Of a DNA stretch of 48,409 bases, positions 1 through 9,042 are shown piece after piece. A program made the position numbers and the translations under genes. Origin of the DNA: Rhizobiaceae bacterium (lineage in GTDB: Bacteria > Pseudomonadota > Alphaproteobacteria > Rhizobiales > Rhizobiaceae). The stretch lies in NCBI GenBank assembly GCA_020628035.1, contig JAHDFS010000008.1:1-48409 (forward strand), written 5' to 3'. The notes beneath the pieces were generated by a model. It searched no databases. It had not been told where the DNA came from and was given only the letters and a program-made list of their open reading frames with translations. Position 1 is the first letter of the stretch; each line of letters opens with the position of its first letter.

Positions 1-2577
1 ATGCTGTGATCCCCACACTGTCGCCATTGGACACATTTTCAGCAATGGTATTGGCCGAACCATCCGTGTCAGAAATCGCACCAACATCATGTTCGTCTTC
101 ATCACCCACGGCGATGGTGAATGTTTGCGTAGATGTTGTGCCATCCGTGCTTGTCGCAGTGACTTCAATTGTGTGAGATGTATCTGTTTCATAGTCTAGA
201 GCAGAAGCAACCGTGACCTCACCTGTATTGGCATCGATCGCGAAGAACCCACCCGGGTTTGAAGAAAGCGAATAGCTGATTGTATCTGTTGCATCGGCAT
301 CAGACGCAAAGGCTGTAATGCCAACAGCTGTGCCAACCGATGCACCTTCAGTGACAGAATTTCCAGTACCATCTGTATCGGAAATCGCTGTAATTGATGT
401 TTCGTTGACATCATTCACACCAATAGAGAATGTTTGTGTTGATGTTGACCCATCATCTGATGTCGCAGTGACTTCAATTGTGTGCGATGTTGCTGTTTCA
501 GCATCCAAAGATCCTGCAACAGTGACAACACCTGTTGACGCATCGATATCAAACAGACCGCCAGCATCATCCGAGAGCGAGTAAGTCACGTTATCCGTCA
601 CATCACCATCAGTTGCAAGCGCCGTGATACCAACCGTATCACCAACAGAGGCATCTTCATCGACGGCATTTGACGTACCATCATTATCTGAGACAGCACC
701 CACATCAAATTCATCAATATCAGAGACATTAATGCTGAAGGTTTCCGTAGAAGTCGAACCATCTTCGGATGTGGCTGTGACTTCGATGTCAATTGAGCCT
801 TCGGTTTCAGCATCAAAACTCGCGCCAGAAGCCACGGTGACCGTACCATCTGCCGCAACTTCAAAACGTGCATCATCAACTGAGTAAGTCACGTTTGAAT
901 TGGTTGCATCAGCATCCGATGCAAAGGCTGTAACACCAACTTCATCGCCAGCAGAGGCGTTTTCTGCAATTGTATTGGCAGAAGTATCTGTGTCTGTTAC
1001 CGCGCTGACATCAAACTCATCAAGATCATTGACATTGATTGTATAGGTTTGCGTTGATGTTGACCCATCATCAGAAGTCGCAGTGACTTCGATCGTATGA
1101 GATGTGTCCGTTTCAGCATCAAGCGATCCTGCAACGGTGACAACACCAGTTGATGCATCAATGTCAAACAGACCGCCTGCATCATCTGAAAGAGAGTATG
1201 TGACATTATCCGTTGCATCAGCATCAGAGGCAGAAGCATCAATGCCAACTGTTGTGCCCGCTGCTGCGTTTTCATCAACAGAATTGGCTGTACCATCTGT
1301 ATCAGTAATTGCAGTTACATCAAACTCATCAACATCATTCACATTGATCGTATAGCTTTGCGTAGATGTAGACCCATCCTCAGACGTTGCGGTCACTTCA
1401 ATATCATATGAAGACGCAGTTTCTGCGTCCAAAGGAGCCGTTGTGGTTACTTCACCCGTTGTTGCATCAATGGCAAACAAACCACCCGCATCATCAGACA
1501 AAGAATATGTCACAGCTGAATTTGTACCATCGGCATCAGTTGCGGAAGCCACGATGCCAACTGTTGTGCCTGCTGCTGCATTTTCATCAACCGCATTGGC
1601 ATTTGAATCTGTGTCAGAAATCGCGCTGACATCAAATTCATCGACATCTGTCACATTAATTGTGAAGCTCTGCGTTGATGTTGAGCCATCTTCTGAGGTC
1701 GCTGTTACTTCAATTGTGTGGCTGGTTGCTGTTTCATAATCGATCCCTGACGCGTCCGCAATTGAGACTTCGCCAGTATTTGCATCAATTGTAAAGATAC
1801 CGCCTGCATCATCAGATAGGCTGTAAGTTATTGTATTATTTGAACCATCTGCATCCGATGCAAAAGCTGTGATGCCAACACTATCACCATTTGAAACATC
1901 TTCTGAAATGGTGTTTGCTGTCCCATCATTATCTGAAATTGCACCTACATCAAACTCATCTACATCTGTGACATCAATGGTGAAATTTTGCGTGGATGTT
2001 GAGCCGTCTTCCGACGTCGCAGTCACTTCAATTGAATAGCTCGTTACATTTTCATAATCTAAACTTGACGCATCGGCGATTGTGACTTCGCCGGTTGACG
2101 CATCGATGGTGAAGATACCACCCGCATCGTCTGTTAAACTATAGCTTACGATATTGTTTGTACCATCAGCGTCGAATGCAGCGGCTGTTAGACCAACACT
2201 ATCACCAAAGGATGCATTTTCAGCAATTGCATTGGCCGAACCATCCTGATCTGAGCTTGACGAGACATCATGTTCATTTACATCGGATAGATCGATGGTC
2301 ATGGTTTCCGTAAAGGTATTGCCCGCACTGTCGGTCACTTGGATTGTGATTTCATGTGTAGGTGCTGCTTCAAAATCTAGATCAGCCCCAGCCTTTACAC
2401 GTATCTCATCGCCAACAATCTCAAAGAAGCCAGACGGATCACTCACGATCTCATAGGTATGCGTGTCGTCGGCATTGGCGTCCACGGTTGAAAGCGTTGC
2501 AATAACAGTTCCGCCAGCGGAATTTTCAGCAACGACATCATTACTCAGAGCGATATCGACAGGCGCAACATTGGTTT
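1..2577 (-). repeat. Tandem cadherin-like coding repeats of about 310 bp
   Basis: Eight full units and one cut by the window edge lie inside the adhesin gene, with approximate boundaries at 2577, 2274, 1956, 1638, 1329, 1020, 714 and 405. Units are alike in DNA as well as protein: a block around GATGTTGA(G/C)CCATC followed by GTGACTTCAATT recurs every 303-318 bp. The units ending near 1020 and 405 are almost identical in their central 60 residues, which suggests recent duplication or gene conversion. The unit nearest the N-terminus (2577-2275) is the most divergent. Confidence 0.85.
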
Positions 2578-3079
2578 CAACGCTTTGTACTGCAGCAGCA
2601 GCTGGGTTCGTTGAAGAGGTTGATGTTTGCGCATTATTTTCTTCAGACGCATTTTGCTCTGACCCGGATTCACCGGTTTCAGATGCTGAAGGTGTGTTTC
2701 CACCTTGCGTATTTGAGCCCAAATCAACACCATCTAAGGACGGCGCGTTTTCAATTTGAACGGAGCTATCTTGGCCAGCATTTGAAGGAGCGTTTTGTGC
2801 ATCAGAGCCAGATGTGTCAGTGTTGCTGGAGTAGCTAGAGCCAGCATTTTGAGCATCTTGAGGGTTCGTGTCAGTAGACGAAGGTGCTGATCTGTCAACA
2901 GAGCCATCGAGTGGCTTCTCGTTTGCATTGGTCGCAGGTGTATCTTGTTCTTCCGCATCGGGAAGCACAATATCCATGCGTTCAATGGGTGTTTCACTGC
3001 CTGGATCAATTAGGTCTGCATCCACTTTGTTTTTCTTGGCTGCAGCCGCTTTTCCGGTACCTTGCTCTACTTTAGACAT
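1..3079 (-). CDS. Giant cadherin-repeat adhesin, N-terminal part (partial)
   Basis: An open frame runs from the ATG at 3079 (good CAGGAG ribosome site just upstream) to the window edge without a stop, giving 1026 codons; the C-terminus lies outside. There is no signal peptide. About 165 residues of low-complexity, Ser/Asn/Gln/Asp-rich linker come first, followed by eight complete and one partial cadherin-like repeats of about 101-106 residues. Each repeat carries DADGT, YSLSDDAGG, FxID.xTGEV, LDYE/LDAE, EVTATSEDGSTST and DVDE-type acidic motifs typical of calcium-binding cadherin folds. Lack of an N-terminal signal and the divergent type I secretion genes suggest export by a C-terminal signal, as in RTX adhesins. 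A surface or biofilm adhesin is the best inference; the ligand is unknown and the C-terminal domain is unseen. Confidence 0.85.
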   Translation of the reverse strand, partial: MSKVEQGTGKAAAAKKNKVDADLIDPGSETPIERMDIVLPDAEEQDTPATNANEKPLDGSVDRSAPSSTDTNPQDAQNAGSSYSSNTDTSGSDAQNAPSNAGQDSSVQIENAPSLDGVDLGSNTQGGNTPSASETGESGSEQNASEENNAQTSTSSTNPAAAAVQSVETNVAPVDIALSNDVVAENSAGGTVIATLSTVDANADDTHTYEIVSDPSGFFEIVGDEIRVKAGADLDFEAAPTHEITIQVTDSAGNTFTETMTIDLSDVNEHDVSSSSDQDGSANAIAENASFGDSVGLTAAAFDADGTNNIVSYSLTDDAGGIFTIDASTGEVTIADASSLDYENVTSYSIEVTATSEDGSTSTQNFTIDVTDVDEFDVGAISDNDGTANTISEDVSNGDSVGITAFASDADGSNNTITYSLSDDAGGIFTIDANTGEVSIADASGIDYETATSHTIEVTATSEDGSTSTQSFTINVTDVDEFDVSAISDTDSNANAVDENAAAGTTVGIVASATDADGTNSAVTYSLSDDAGGLFAIDATTGEVTTTAPLDAETASSYDIEVTATSEDGSTSTQSYTINVNDVDEFDVTAITDTDGTANSVDENAAAGTTVGIDASASDADATDNVTYSLSDDAGGLFDIDASTGVVTVAGSLDAETDTSHTIEVTATSDDGSTSTQTYTINVNDLDEFDVSAVTDTDTSANTIAENASAGDEVGVTAFASDADATNSNVTYSVDDARFEVAADGTVTVASGASFDAETEGSIDIEVTATSEDGSTSTETFSINVSDIDEFDVGAVSDNDGTSNAVDEDASVGDTVGITALATDGDVTDNVTYSLSDDAGGLFDIDASTGVVTVAGSLDAETATSHTIEVTATSDDGSTSTQTFSIGVNDVNETSITAISDTDGTGNSVTEGASVGTAVGITAFASDADATDTISYSLSSNPGGFFAIDANTGEVTVASALDYETDTSHTIEVTATSTDGTTSTQTFTIAVGDEDEHDVGAISDTDGSANTIAENVSNGDSVGITA

Positions 3080-3350
3080 ACTCGCTCCTGTAAATGTCGA
3101 GTCCACAATTTAAGAGCAAAAGTTTTCAAAACGTTGATCTGTTAACTATAAGATTTAAGAAGTTGTCATCATAGTTAACAAAACGACTCCAGATTTAATT
3201 TGGGCCGTTATTTATTCTCAAATAATGAAACAAAGATCATTTCCGCAAGTTTGCGGCAACCTAATCATGGTTAATAAGATGCTAATAAATTCAGTGTACT
3301 AACTCATCATAATCACTGGTAGATTTTATTAGATTGGCATTAACAAACTG
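3080..3350. promoter_or_regulatory. Divergent control region between adhesin and secretion genes
   Basis: This AT-rich 271-bp region holds no gene. Two perfect inverted repeats are visible. TGTTAACTAT (3140-3149) pairs with ATAGTTAACA (3171-3180) across a 21-nt spacer, about 60-100 nt upstream of the adhesin start. CCGCAA-GT-TTGCGG lies at 3243-3256, about 95 nt upstream of the first ABC gene. TTAATAAGATGCTAA at 3271-3285 is one mismatch from a CtrA-type TTAA-N7-TTAA box, which is weak evidence alone. They could be operators for shared control of adhesin and exporter; no regulator gene is adjacent. Confidence 0.4.
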
Positions 3351-5120
3351 ATGGCACTCAAATTTAGAGATAAAATAGCTGCAAAAGCGAAGGAAGCATC
3401 TTCGGTCATTGCAGAAGATAGCTCTGTAAAAGGCGTGCGGAACCCTGTCGTTGCAGAGGCCGACACCCCTTTAACGAAACAGGTCTTGGTTATCTCTTTA
3501 ATTGCTAACCTTCTGGGATTGGCAATGCCACTTGCTATCTTTCAGGTCTATGACCGGATTTTGCCCAATCAGGCAGGTGCAACTCTATTTTGGTTGATCG
3601 CGGGTCTTTTAGTCGCTGTTATCCTCGACACTGTGCTGCGAAGCTTAAGATCTTACATTTTGGGTTGGGCAGCGTTGAAAAATGGTCATCGCGCGCAGCA
3701 ATTGGCCATGAACCAGCTTTTAAATGCAAATCCAGGCGAACGCGCGACCATTTCCCGGGCGAAATGGCTCGATGGTTTAGACGCAATTGCTGAATATAGT
3801 AATTTCCAAGGTAGTCAGAACCGCACGATTTTAATTGATATTCCGATGGCGTTTATTTTCCTTGCTATGGTCGCGCTTGTTGGCGGTTATCTGGTTTTCG
3901 TCCCAATTGCACTTATTATTGCTTTTGGATTGTTCAGCTATCTTCAAGGTCAAGAAATTCAATCATTTCTAGATAGTCGGTCACAACAAGATACGCGGCA
4001 GAACGATTTTCTTCTCGAAACCTTTTCCAATATTCAAACAGTTAAAAATCTTGCGATTGAAAGCCAATTGCTTCGCCGGTTTGAGATGCTGCAGAAAACA
4101 TCAACTGTTTCAAGCTATAATGCGATTATCAGCACGAACAAATTGCAAGCCCAAGGGGTGATCTTTTCCAATATGATGATGATTTGTGTCGTGTCATTTG
4201 GCGCGGTTCGGGTGATCGGTGGAGATATGAGCCTCGCGGCGCTCGCATGTTGTTCGCTATTGACGGGTCGCATGGTGCAACCATTTGCACGTGCACTCAC
4301 TTTGTTTCACGAAATTCAAAATATTCGCTTAGCGAGACGAAGATGCAATGTATTTGATCGGATTGCCAATAAAGGTATTGAATCTGATGAAGCTGATCAA
4401 AAATTATCTAAGGGTGCGTTTAAGATCCGCGACCTCGTTCTGCCTTCAAATGAAAATAACAAAGACATTCAGCCCTTTAACATCAGCGCAGCACCTGGTG
4501 AGTTTGTTGGCATACACTGTCAGGAAAATGCCGAAAGAACTGAATTCGTCAGTTTCTTGAACGGGAAGTTTTTACCAGAGACCGGCAGCATTTTTGCCGA
4601 TGGTTTTTCGTCAAAACAATGGCATGAACTTGGTTTAAATCGTGAGATTGGTTTTGTTTCCGCAAAAACGGAAATCTTCGAAGGCACAATCATTGATAAC
4701 CTTACAATGTTTGGCGGCGCAAATTTGGTTGAGAGCGCACGCGAGGCTGCACGACTGATTGGTCTAGAGCAGGATATTTTCAAACTACCCGACGGATATG
4801 ACACGGTGCTTAGCATTGGTTCAGCCTCGATATTATCTCCCGGCTTCTTGCAGAGAATTAAGATCGCCCGCGCCATTCGCAGACAACCCAAAATCTTTAT
4901 CTTCGACGGCGCCAACAGCAATATAGACATGCGATCGGATAAATTGTTGGCGGATGGTCTTCTTACTCTTAAAGGCAAAATGACGGCAGTCTATTTCTCA
5001 AGTCGTCCTTCTTTCTTGAAAATATGTGACCAACGGCTTCGTATGCAGGACGGACATTTATTGCCCGACGATTTCCAACAAGCTAAGGCAGTGCAACCCA
5101 CCGCCAAATCAGCATCATGA
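3351..5120 (+). CDS. Type I secretion ABC transporter subunit, degenerate ATPase (subunit 1)
   Basis: A 589-residue ABC exporter half-transporter: a membrane domain from about residue 45 to 340 and a C-terminal nucleotide-binding domain. The ATPase motifs are badly altered. The P-loop (residues 387-397, G-I-H-C-Q-E-N-A-E-R-T) lacks the GxGK(S/T) core. The signature is LSPGF at 495-499, close to the LSPGQ of type I exporters. Walker B ends F-D-G (D519, G520) instead of D-E, and the H-loop histidine is replaced in SSRPS (S551). It cannot bind ATP normally by itself but could offer its signature to a partner. It sits 19 bp upstream of the second ABC gene and is divergent from the adhesin, its probable cargo. 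The ATG at 3351 has a weak ribosome site. Confidence 0.85.
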   Translation: MALKFRDKIAAKAKEASSVIAEDSSVKGVRNPVVAEADTPLTKQVLVISLIANLLGLAMPLAIFQVYDRILPNQAGATLFWLIAGLLVAVILDTVLRSLRSYILGWAALKNGHRAQQLAMNQLLNANPGERATISRAKWLDGLDAIAEYSNFQGSQNRTILIDIPMAFIFLAMVALVGGYLVFVPIALIIAFGLFSYLQGQEIQSFLDSRSQQDTRQNDFLLETFSNIQTVKNLAIESQLLRRFEMLQKTSTVSSYNAIISTNKLQAQGVIFSNMMMICVVSFGAVRVIGGDMSLAALACCSLLTGRMVQPFARALTLFHEIQNIRLARRRCNVFDRIANKGIESDEADQKLSKGAFKIRDLVLPSNENNKDIQPFNISAAPGEFVGIHCQENAERTEFVSFLNGKFLPETGSIFADGFSSKQWHELGLNREIGFVSAKTEIFEGTIIDNLTMFGGANLVESAREAARLIGLEQDIFKLPDGYDTVLSIGSASILSPGFLQRIKIARAIRRQPKIFIFDGANSNIDMRSDKLLADGLLTLKGKMTAVYFSSRPSFLKICDQRLRMQDGHLLPDDFQQAKAVQPTAKSAS

Positions 5121-5139
5121 TTGTGGAGGCCGGGTATAA

Positions 5140-7371
5140 ATGACAAATTCACTTGAAGATCTTCAAAAAAGAATGAATGCCAATACGCTTCTTGAGAATG
5201 TGAACTCGGTCCAGCATTCCCTTAAGAAAGTCTATAATGCCTACGATCGCGCTGATAATAATTGGAATGATAAAAAGCTAAGTTCTGCTGCAAATTGTAT
5301 CGGACCGCTTCTTAACCTGCTTGAATGGGTGGGATCTGCACGGCAGCTAAAAGAAGTTATGCCGCATTTTGATACGCTTCACACAGTGGACGACTTGCGC
5401 AGCTTGTTGGTGCGGATCAATTACAAAACACAACAAAAGACGCTTGCGATTAGCGACATCAGTCAATCCTTTCTTCCAGCAATTTTGTTAGGTGAAGATG
5501 ATCAAGATGTGATGATTGGGATTGATATTGCCGACAACGGACAATTATTGATTTATAATGGCAACACAGAAAAATTTGAATATAAACAGATCACAAACGA
5601 GCTAATTACGCTCTATACGGTTGAGAAATTTGACCCGATTGAAGCCAATGACAATGAAAGTAAACATGGTTGGTTCCAATCCATATTGTCGCGCTTTAAA
5701 AATCTGTTTACGCGCTTATTTATCTTAACATTCGCCATCAACATTTTCGATTTTGCCGTCCCCTTCTACATTATGATGGTTTACGACAAAGTCATTGGAA
5801 CCAAATCGGTTTCGACACTGATCACATTTATCGGTTGTCTAATGGTCGCAATTTGCGCTGGCATGGTGTTGCGCCATATCAGGGCGCAAACCATTGCTTA
5901 TCTTGGTGCTCGTGTCCAAGGCTTAGTTACACTCGCCGCTTTCAAACAAGTTCTAAGCCTGCCAATTTTGATGAGCGAAAGTGCCCGCGCGAGCGAACAA
6001 TTATCGCGTTTTAAGCAATTCGTTGGTATTCGCGACTTGTTTATGGGACATTTGGGCAGCGCAATCCTTGATGCACCCTTCATCCTTGTATTTTTGGCGG
6101 CGATTTTTGCTATTGGCGGCAACTTGGGCTTCTTATCGCTGGCCCTTTTGACATTTTATGTTGTGCTCGCCATCGGATTGATGCCTGTCGGCAATCGGAT
6201 CATGAGAAAATCTGGTGAGCATAAGAAAAACCACCGAAATCTCGTTGTTGAAACTGTCGAAAAACATTCCACAATCATTGAAAACAATGCGCAGCAGCTT
6301 TGGATCGAGCGCGAGAGTGAGCTTTCCGGCAGATCCCTCATGGCACAGTTTAAAGCAAGCCAATTCCAAGCGATACAACAAAACCTGTCGCAGCTTTTGG
6401 TGATGGTAACAGGCATTTTAACGATTGGCCTTGGTGCAGGCATGGTGATTGAAGGTGATCTATCAGCTGGCGCACTCATTGCACTTGTCACATTGATTTG
6501 GCGATTGCTTTCACCCATTCAAACTGTGTTCTTAGGCATGGGCCGTATCAATGCGACCCTTGGTACGTTTAAACAGATCAACAATTTAATGAGACTGCGC
6601 TCTGAAAAAGTTGAAAGCAAACGACCTAATATTCTACGTGAATTTTCCGGACATATTACTCTAGACAAGGTTGCATTTAAGCATCAAAACGCGCAAACGC
6701 CGAGTATCTACAATTTATCACTTGTGGTGAAGCCAAAAGAATTCATTGCCATTACCGGTGACTCAGGGGCGGGTAAATCTGTGCTGCTTAAACTCATGGC
6801 TGGTTTATATACGCCGCAAGTCGGTGTGGTCGCCGCAGATGGATTGAATCTACGCCAGATTGATTCGTATCAATATAGACGCGCGATTGGTTATGTTGGC
6901 CAGCAGGCGGATTTTTTCCATGGAACGATTGCGCAGAACTTAATGTTTGCAAATCCGGTGGCAACATTGGATGAACTTGAACACGCGCTTGATCTAGCTG
7001 GTGCGCGCAATACGGTCAATGAATTGCCAGATGGTATTGATACGCGCCTTACAGCGCAGCTTCAAAGAAAATTGACGAAGAGTTTTTCCAGTCAATTATC
7101 TCTGGCGCGGGCATATTTATCAAACAGTTCTATCTATATGTTTGACGACCCAGGTAGTGATCTAGATCCTATTGCCGATAAGCGATTTATCACCACCTTG
7201 AAAGTACTTCAGCGAAAAGCCACAGTTATTTTGGTTACTCAGCGTCCAAGCCATATGTATCTGGCGGATCGGTTGATTTTATTACAAGCTGGTCAAATGG
7301 TGGCAGATTCAGCACCAGATGAACTGGTTCCGAAAATATTAAATGCCGCACAGTCTGCTAAAGTTAGCTGA
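5140..7371 (+). CDS. Type I secretion ABC transporter with C39-like N-terminal domain (subunit 2)
   Basis: A 743-residue half-transporter. Residues about 20-165 resemble the C39-peptidase-like domain of LapB/HlyB-type exporters (SFLPAILL, then IDIADNGQLLIYN); no catalytic Cys-His arrangement is evident, so it probably holds substrate rather than cutting it. The membrane domain spans about 190-490. The Walker A is intact (GDSGAGKS, K546), but the signature is LTKSF (645-649) instead of LSGGQ, Walker B ends D-D (669-670), and the H-loop is TQRPS (Q701 for His). It thus has the P-loop that subunit 1 lacks and lacks the signature that subunit 1 keeps. A heterodimer with one composite ATP site is the likely arrangement. 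Substrate: probably the divergent adhesin. Confidence 0.87.
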   Translation: MTNSLEDLQKRMNANTLLENVNSVQHSLKKVYNAYDRADNNWNDKKLSSAANCIGPLLNLLEWVGSARQLKEVMPHFDTLHTVDDLRSLLVRINYKTQQKTLAISDISQSFLPAILLGEDDQDVMIGIDIADNGQLLIYNGNTEKFEYKQITNELITLYTVEKFDPIEANDNESKHGWFQSILSRFKNLFTRLFILTFAINIFDFAVPFYIMMVYDKVIGTKSVSTLITFIGCLMVAICAGMVLRHIRAQTIAYLGARVQGLVTLAAFKQVLSLPILMSESARASEQLSRFKQFVGIRDLFMGHLGSAILDAPFILVFLAAIFAIGGNLGFLSLALLTFYVVLAIGLMPVGNRIMRKSGEHKKNHRNLVVETVEKHSTIIENNAQQLWIERESELSGRSLMAQFKASQFQAIQQNLSQLLVMVTGILTIGLGAGMVIEGDLSAGALIALVTLIWRLLSPIQTVFLGMGRINATLGTFKQINNLMRLRSEKVESKRPNILREFSGHITLDKVAFKHQNAQTPSIYNLSLVVKPKEFIAITGDSGAGKSVLLKLMAGLYTPQVGVVAADGLNLRQIDSYQYRRAIGYVGQQADFFHGTIAQNLMFANPVATLDELEHALDLAGARNTVNELPDGIDTRLTAQLQRKLTKSFSSQLSLARAYLSNSSIYMFDDPGSDLDPIADKRFITTLKVLQRKATVILVTQRPSHMYLADRLILLQAGQMVADSAPDELVPKILNAAQSAKVS

Positions 7372-7511
7372 TTATTAACGATACCTGCGGTAGAAATACT
7401 AAATGTAGCATGTAAGTTTTGGGGTAAAGCGTTTTAACTACTGATTTCCCCCATCCGCTGCGGGGTTTTAAGTGCAATGTGAGCACTTATATCAAGCGAG
7501 ATTGAAGACAA
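7372..7511 (+). other. Intergenic gap before the HlyD gene
   Basis: No gene is seen here. A CCCC...GGGGTTTT sequence near 7446-7469 could form a short GC stem followed by T residues, but the stem is only about four base pairs, so I do not call it a terminator with confidence. Confidence 0.2.
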
Positions 7512-8834
7512 GTGCAGATTAGGAAAAGTGAAGTTTCGGGAAACTCCTTTATCCTGCCCGCTGAACTAGATGACGATAAGTCGATTATCGTCATGGGCAG
7601 GCGCGCTAATCTATTGTGCTTATTATTTGTTGCCGCAATTGTCTGGTCCATTTTTGCACCCATAGACGAATTGGTTCTCGCCAATGGTGAAATCATCCCC
7701 ACAGCTAATGTCACGTCTATCGAACATCGCGAAGGCGGAATTGTTGACGCTGTTTTGGTCAAAGAAGGACAAAGCGTTCGCGCAGGTGATACGCTTATCT
7801 TGCTCAACGCAACATCAACCGAAGCAGATTTTGGTCAGGTTGAAATCCAAGCTGTTTCGCTTGAGCTCCGGCTTAAGTCGCTAGAAGCGCTTGCAAACGA
7901 ACAAGAACCTGATTTTGGAAATATCGGCGAATTATATCCCGACTTGCTTGAAAAAGAAAAAATCGCACATGCCGCGCGCGCTTCACTTTTACAAAAAGAA
8001 CTTGCCAATCTTGAAACCGGGAAAGCGCTCAAGCGCCTTGAAGCAAATGCCTATGAAAACGAGGTTAAAAGCTTAAAGCGTCAACTGAGGATCGAAGAAG
8101 AACGACATGAAAGCATGCGTAACCTGTTAAATGCTGGTCACGTTTCCCGCAAAGACTATTTGGATGCAAAAGCTGCGCTTGAACGTGTTACCCAAAGCAT
8201 TGATAGTGCCATAGGGCAGCAAAAAGTAGCGGAATTGCAGCTAGAGGAAGCCGGTCGCATCATAGAAAGCAAGCTTGCTCAGGAAAAGAAATTGCTTGGT
8301 GAAGAGCAAGCGCAAACGCTGTCTCAACTCGCGCAAGCACGTGAACAATTAAACAAACAACAAGATCGAACTGATCGGTTATTTATCAAATCGCCAATAG
8401 ACGGTGTTGTGCAAGAAGTTGTGCAAAAGGCCAAAGGTGAAGTCATTGGTTCAGGCGAACTTGTGGCAAGAGTTGTCCCTGCCGAACGTCAGATTGTTGC
8501 TGAAGTTCGTGTGGATCCTTATGACATTGGTCACATCAAAGTGGGTGATAATGCAGAGGTGAATATCTCCACATTTGATCCAAGTATTTTTGGAACAGCT
8601 ACGGGGACTATAGCGGTTCTGTCACCCACGACATTCCTCACCGACCGCGGTGAACCTTATTATAAAGCTGTGATTGATTTGCAGGAAAACTTTATTGGCG
8701 AAGATCAAAGCAAACGCTACCTCCATGCGGGCATGGTGGTTGACGCCAAAATTAAAACCGGTTCGAAATCGCTGATGCGTTACATGCTCAAACCCGTTTT
8801 AAAATCCATCGGATCTTCATTCTCCGAGCGCTAA
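7512..8834 (+). CDS. HlyD family type I secretion periplasmic adaptor
   Basis: This 440-residue membrane fusion protein has a short cytosolic N-terminus, one membrane segment at about residues 33-49, a split lipoyl/barrel-sandwich region (NGEIIP...IEHREGGIVDAVLVKEGQSVRAG, closing near IKSPIDGVVQEV), a long coiled-coil hairpin from about 110 to 290 rich in Glu, Lys, Gln and Ala, and a C-terminal beta-barrel. It should bridge the two ABC proteins upstream to an outer-membrane TolC-like channel, which is not in the window. The start is GTG at 7512. A 140-bp gap separates it from the ABC pair, so it may have its own promoter. Confidence 0.92.
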   Translation: MQIRKSEVSGNSFILPAELDDDKSIIVMGRRANLLCLLFVAAIVWSIFAPIDELVLANGEIIPTANVTSIEHREGGIVDAVLVKEGQSVRAGDTLILLNATSTEADFGQVEIQAVSLELRLKSLEALANEQEPDFGNIGELYPDLLEKEKIAHAARASLLQKELANLETGKALKRLEANAYENEVKSLKRQLRIEEERHESMRNLLNAGHVSRKDYLDAKAALERVTQSIDSAIGQQKVAELQLEEAGRIIESKLAQEKKLLGEEQAQTLSQLAQAREQLNKQQDRTDRLFIKSPIDGVVQEVVQKAKGEVIGSGELVARVVPAERQIVAEVRVDPYDIGHIKVGDNAEVNISTFDPSIFGTATGTIAVLSPTTFLTDRGEPYYKAVIDLQENFIGEDQSKRYLHAGMVVDAKIKTGSKSLMRYMLKPVLKSIGSSFSER

Positions 8835-8975
8835 TCCCTTTTCCCGTTACACATATATTTCATCGAGCTCACTGCGTGCAATTGGCAAGATTATTGCTTG
8901 TATAATTGTTGGGGAGTAACGCTTCGATACATCTGCACAATAAATAAACTGAAAATTGTCTGTATCTTGCGCAAA

Positions 8976-9014
8976 TGACCAAATTTTGGTCAACTCGTCA
9001 CGTGAAAATAATAT
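8976..9014 (+). promoter_or_regulatory. ureA promoter with overlapping operator-like dyad
   Basis: TTGGTC (8986-8991), 17 bp, TAATAT (9009-9014) forms a good sigma-70 promoter, placing the start of transcription near 9020, about 20 nt before the ureA ATG. The -35 box lies inside a perfect 17-bp dyad, TGACCAAA-T-TTTGGTCA (8976-8992). A protein bound there would block RNA polymerase, so repressor control of the urease operon is the simplest reading. The regulator is not recognisable from the site or the neighbours. Confidence 0.5.
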
Positions 9015-9042
9015 CGGGCAATCCTGTGAAGACGGAAAACGA

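Noticed and set aside
1-2577. Regular repeats as a CRISPR array
   Set aside because: Repeat units are about 310 bp and coding throughout, with no short repeat-spacer pattern.
1-2900. Several ORFs of 60-99 codons on both strands in the adhesin region
   Set aside because: They are alternative frames of the repetitive adhesin gene; their proteins are low-complexity and repeat with the 310-bp unit.
3000-3079. LapG-type cleavage and retention module at the adhesin N-terminus
   Set aside because: Alanine runs (KAAAAKK, PAAAAV) are present, but not the expected di-alanine-glycine site or a retention fold, and no LapD/LapG genes are adjacent.
4520-4978. Minus-strand ORF of 152 codons
   Set aside because: It is antisense to the nucleotide-binding domain of the first ABC gene, which has clear family sequence.
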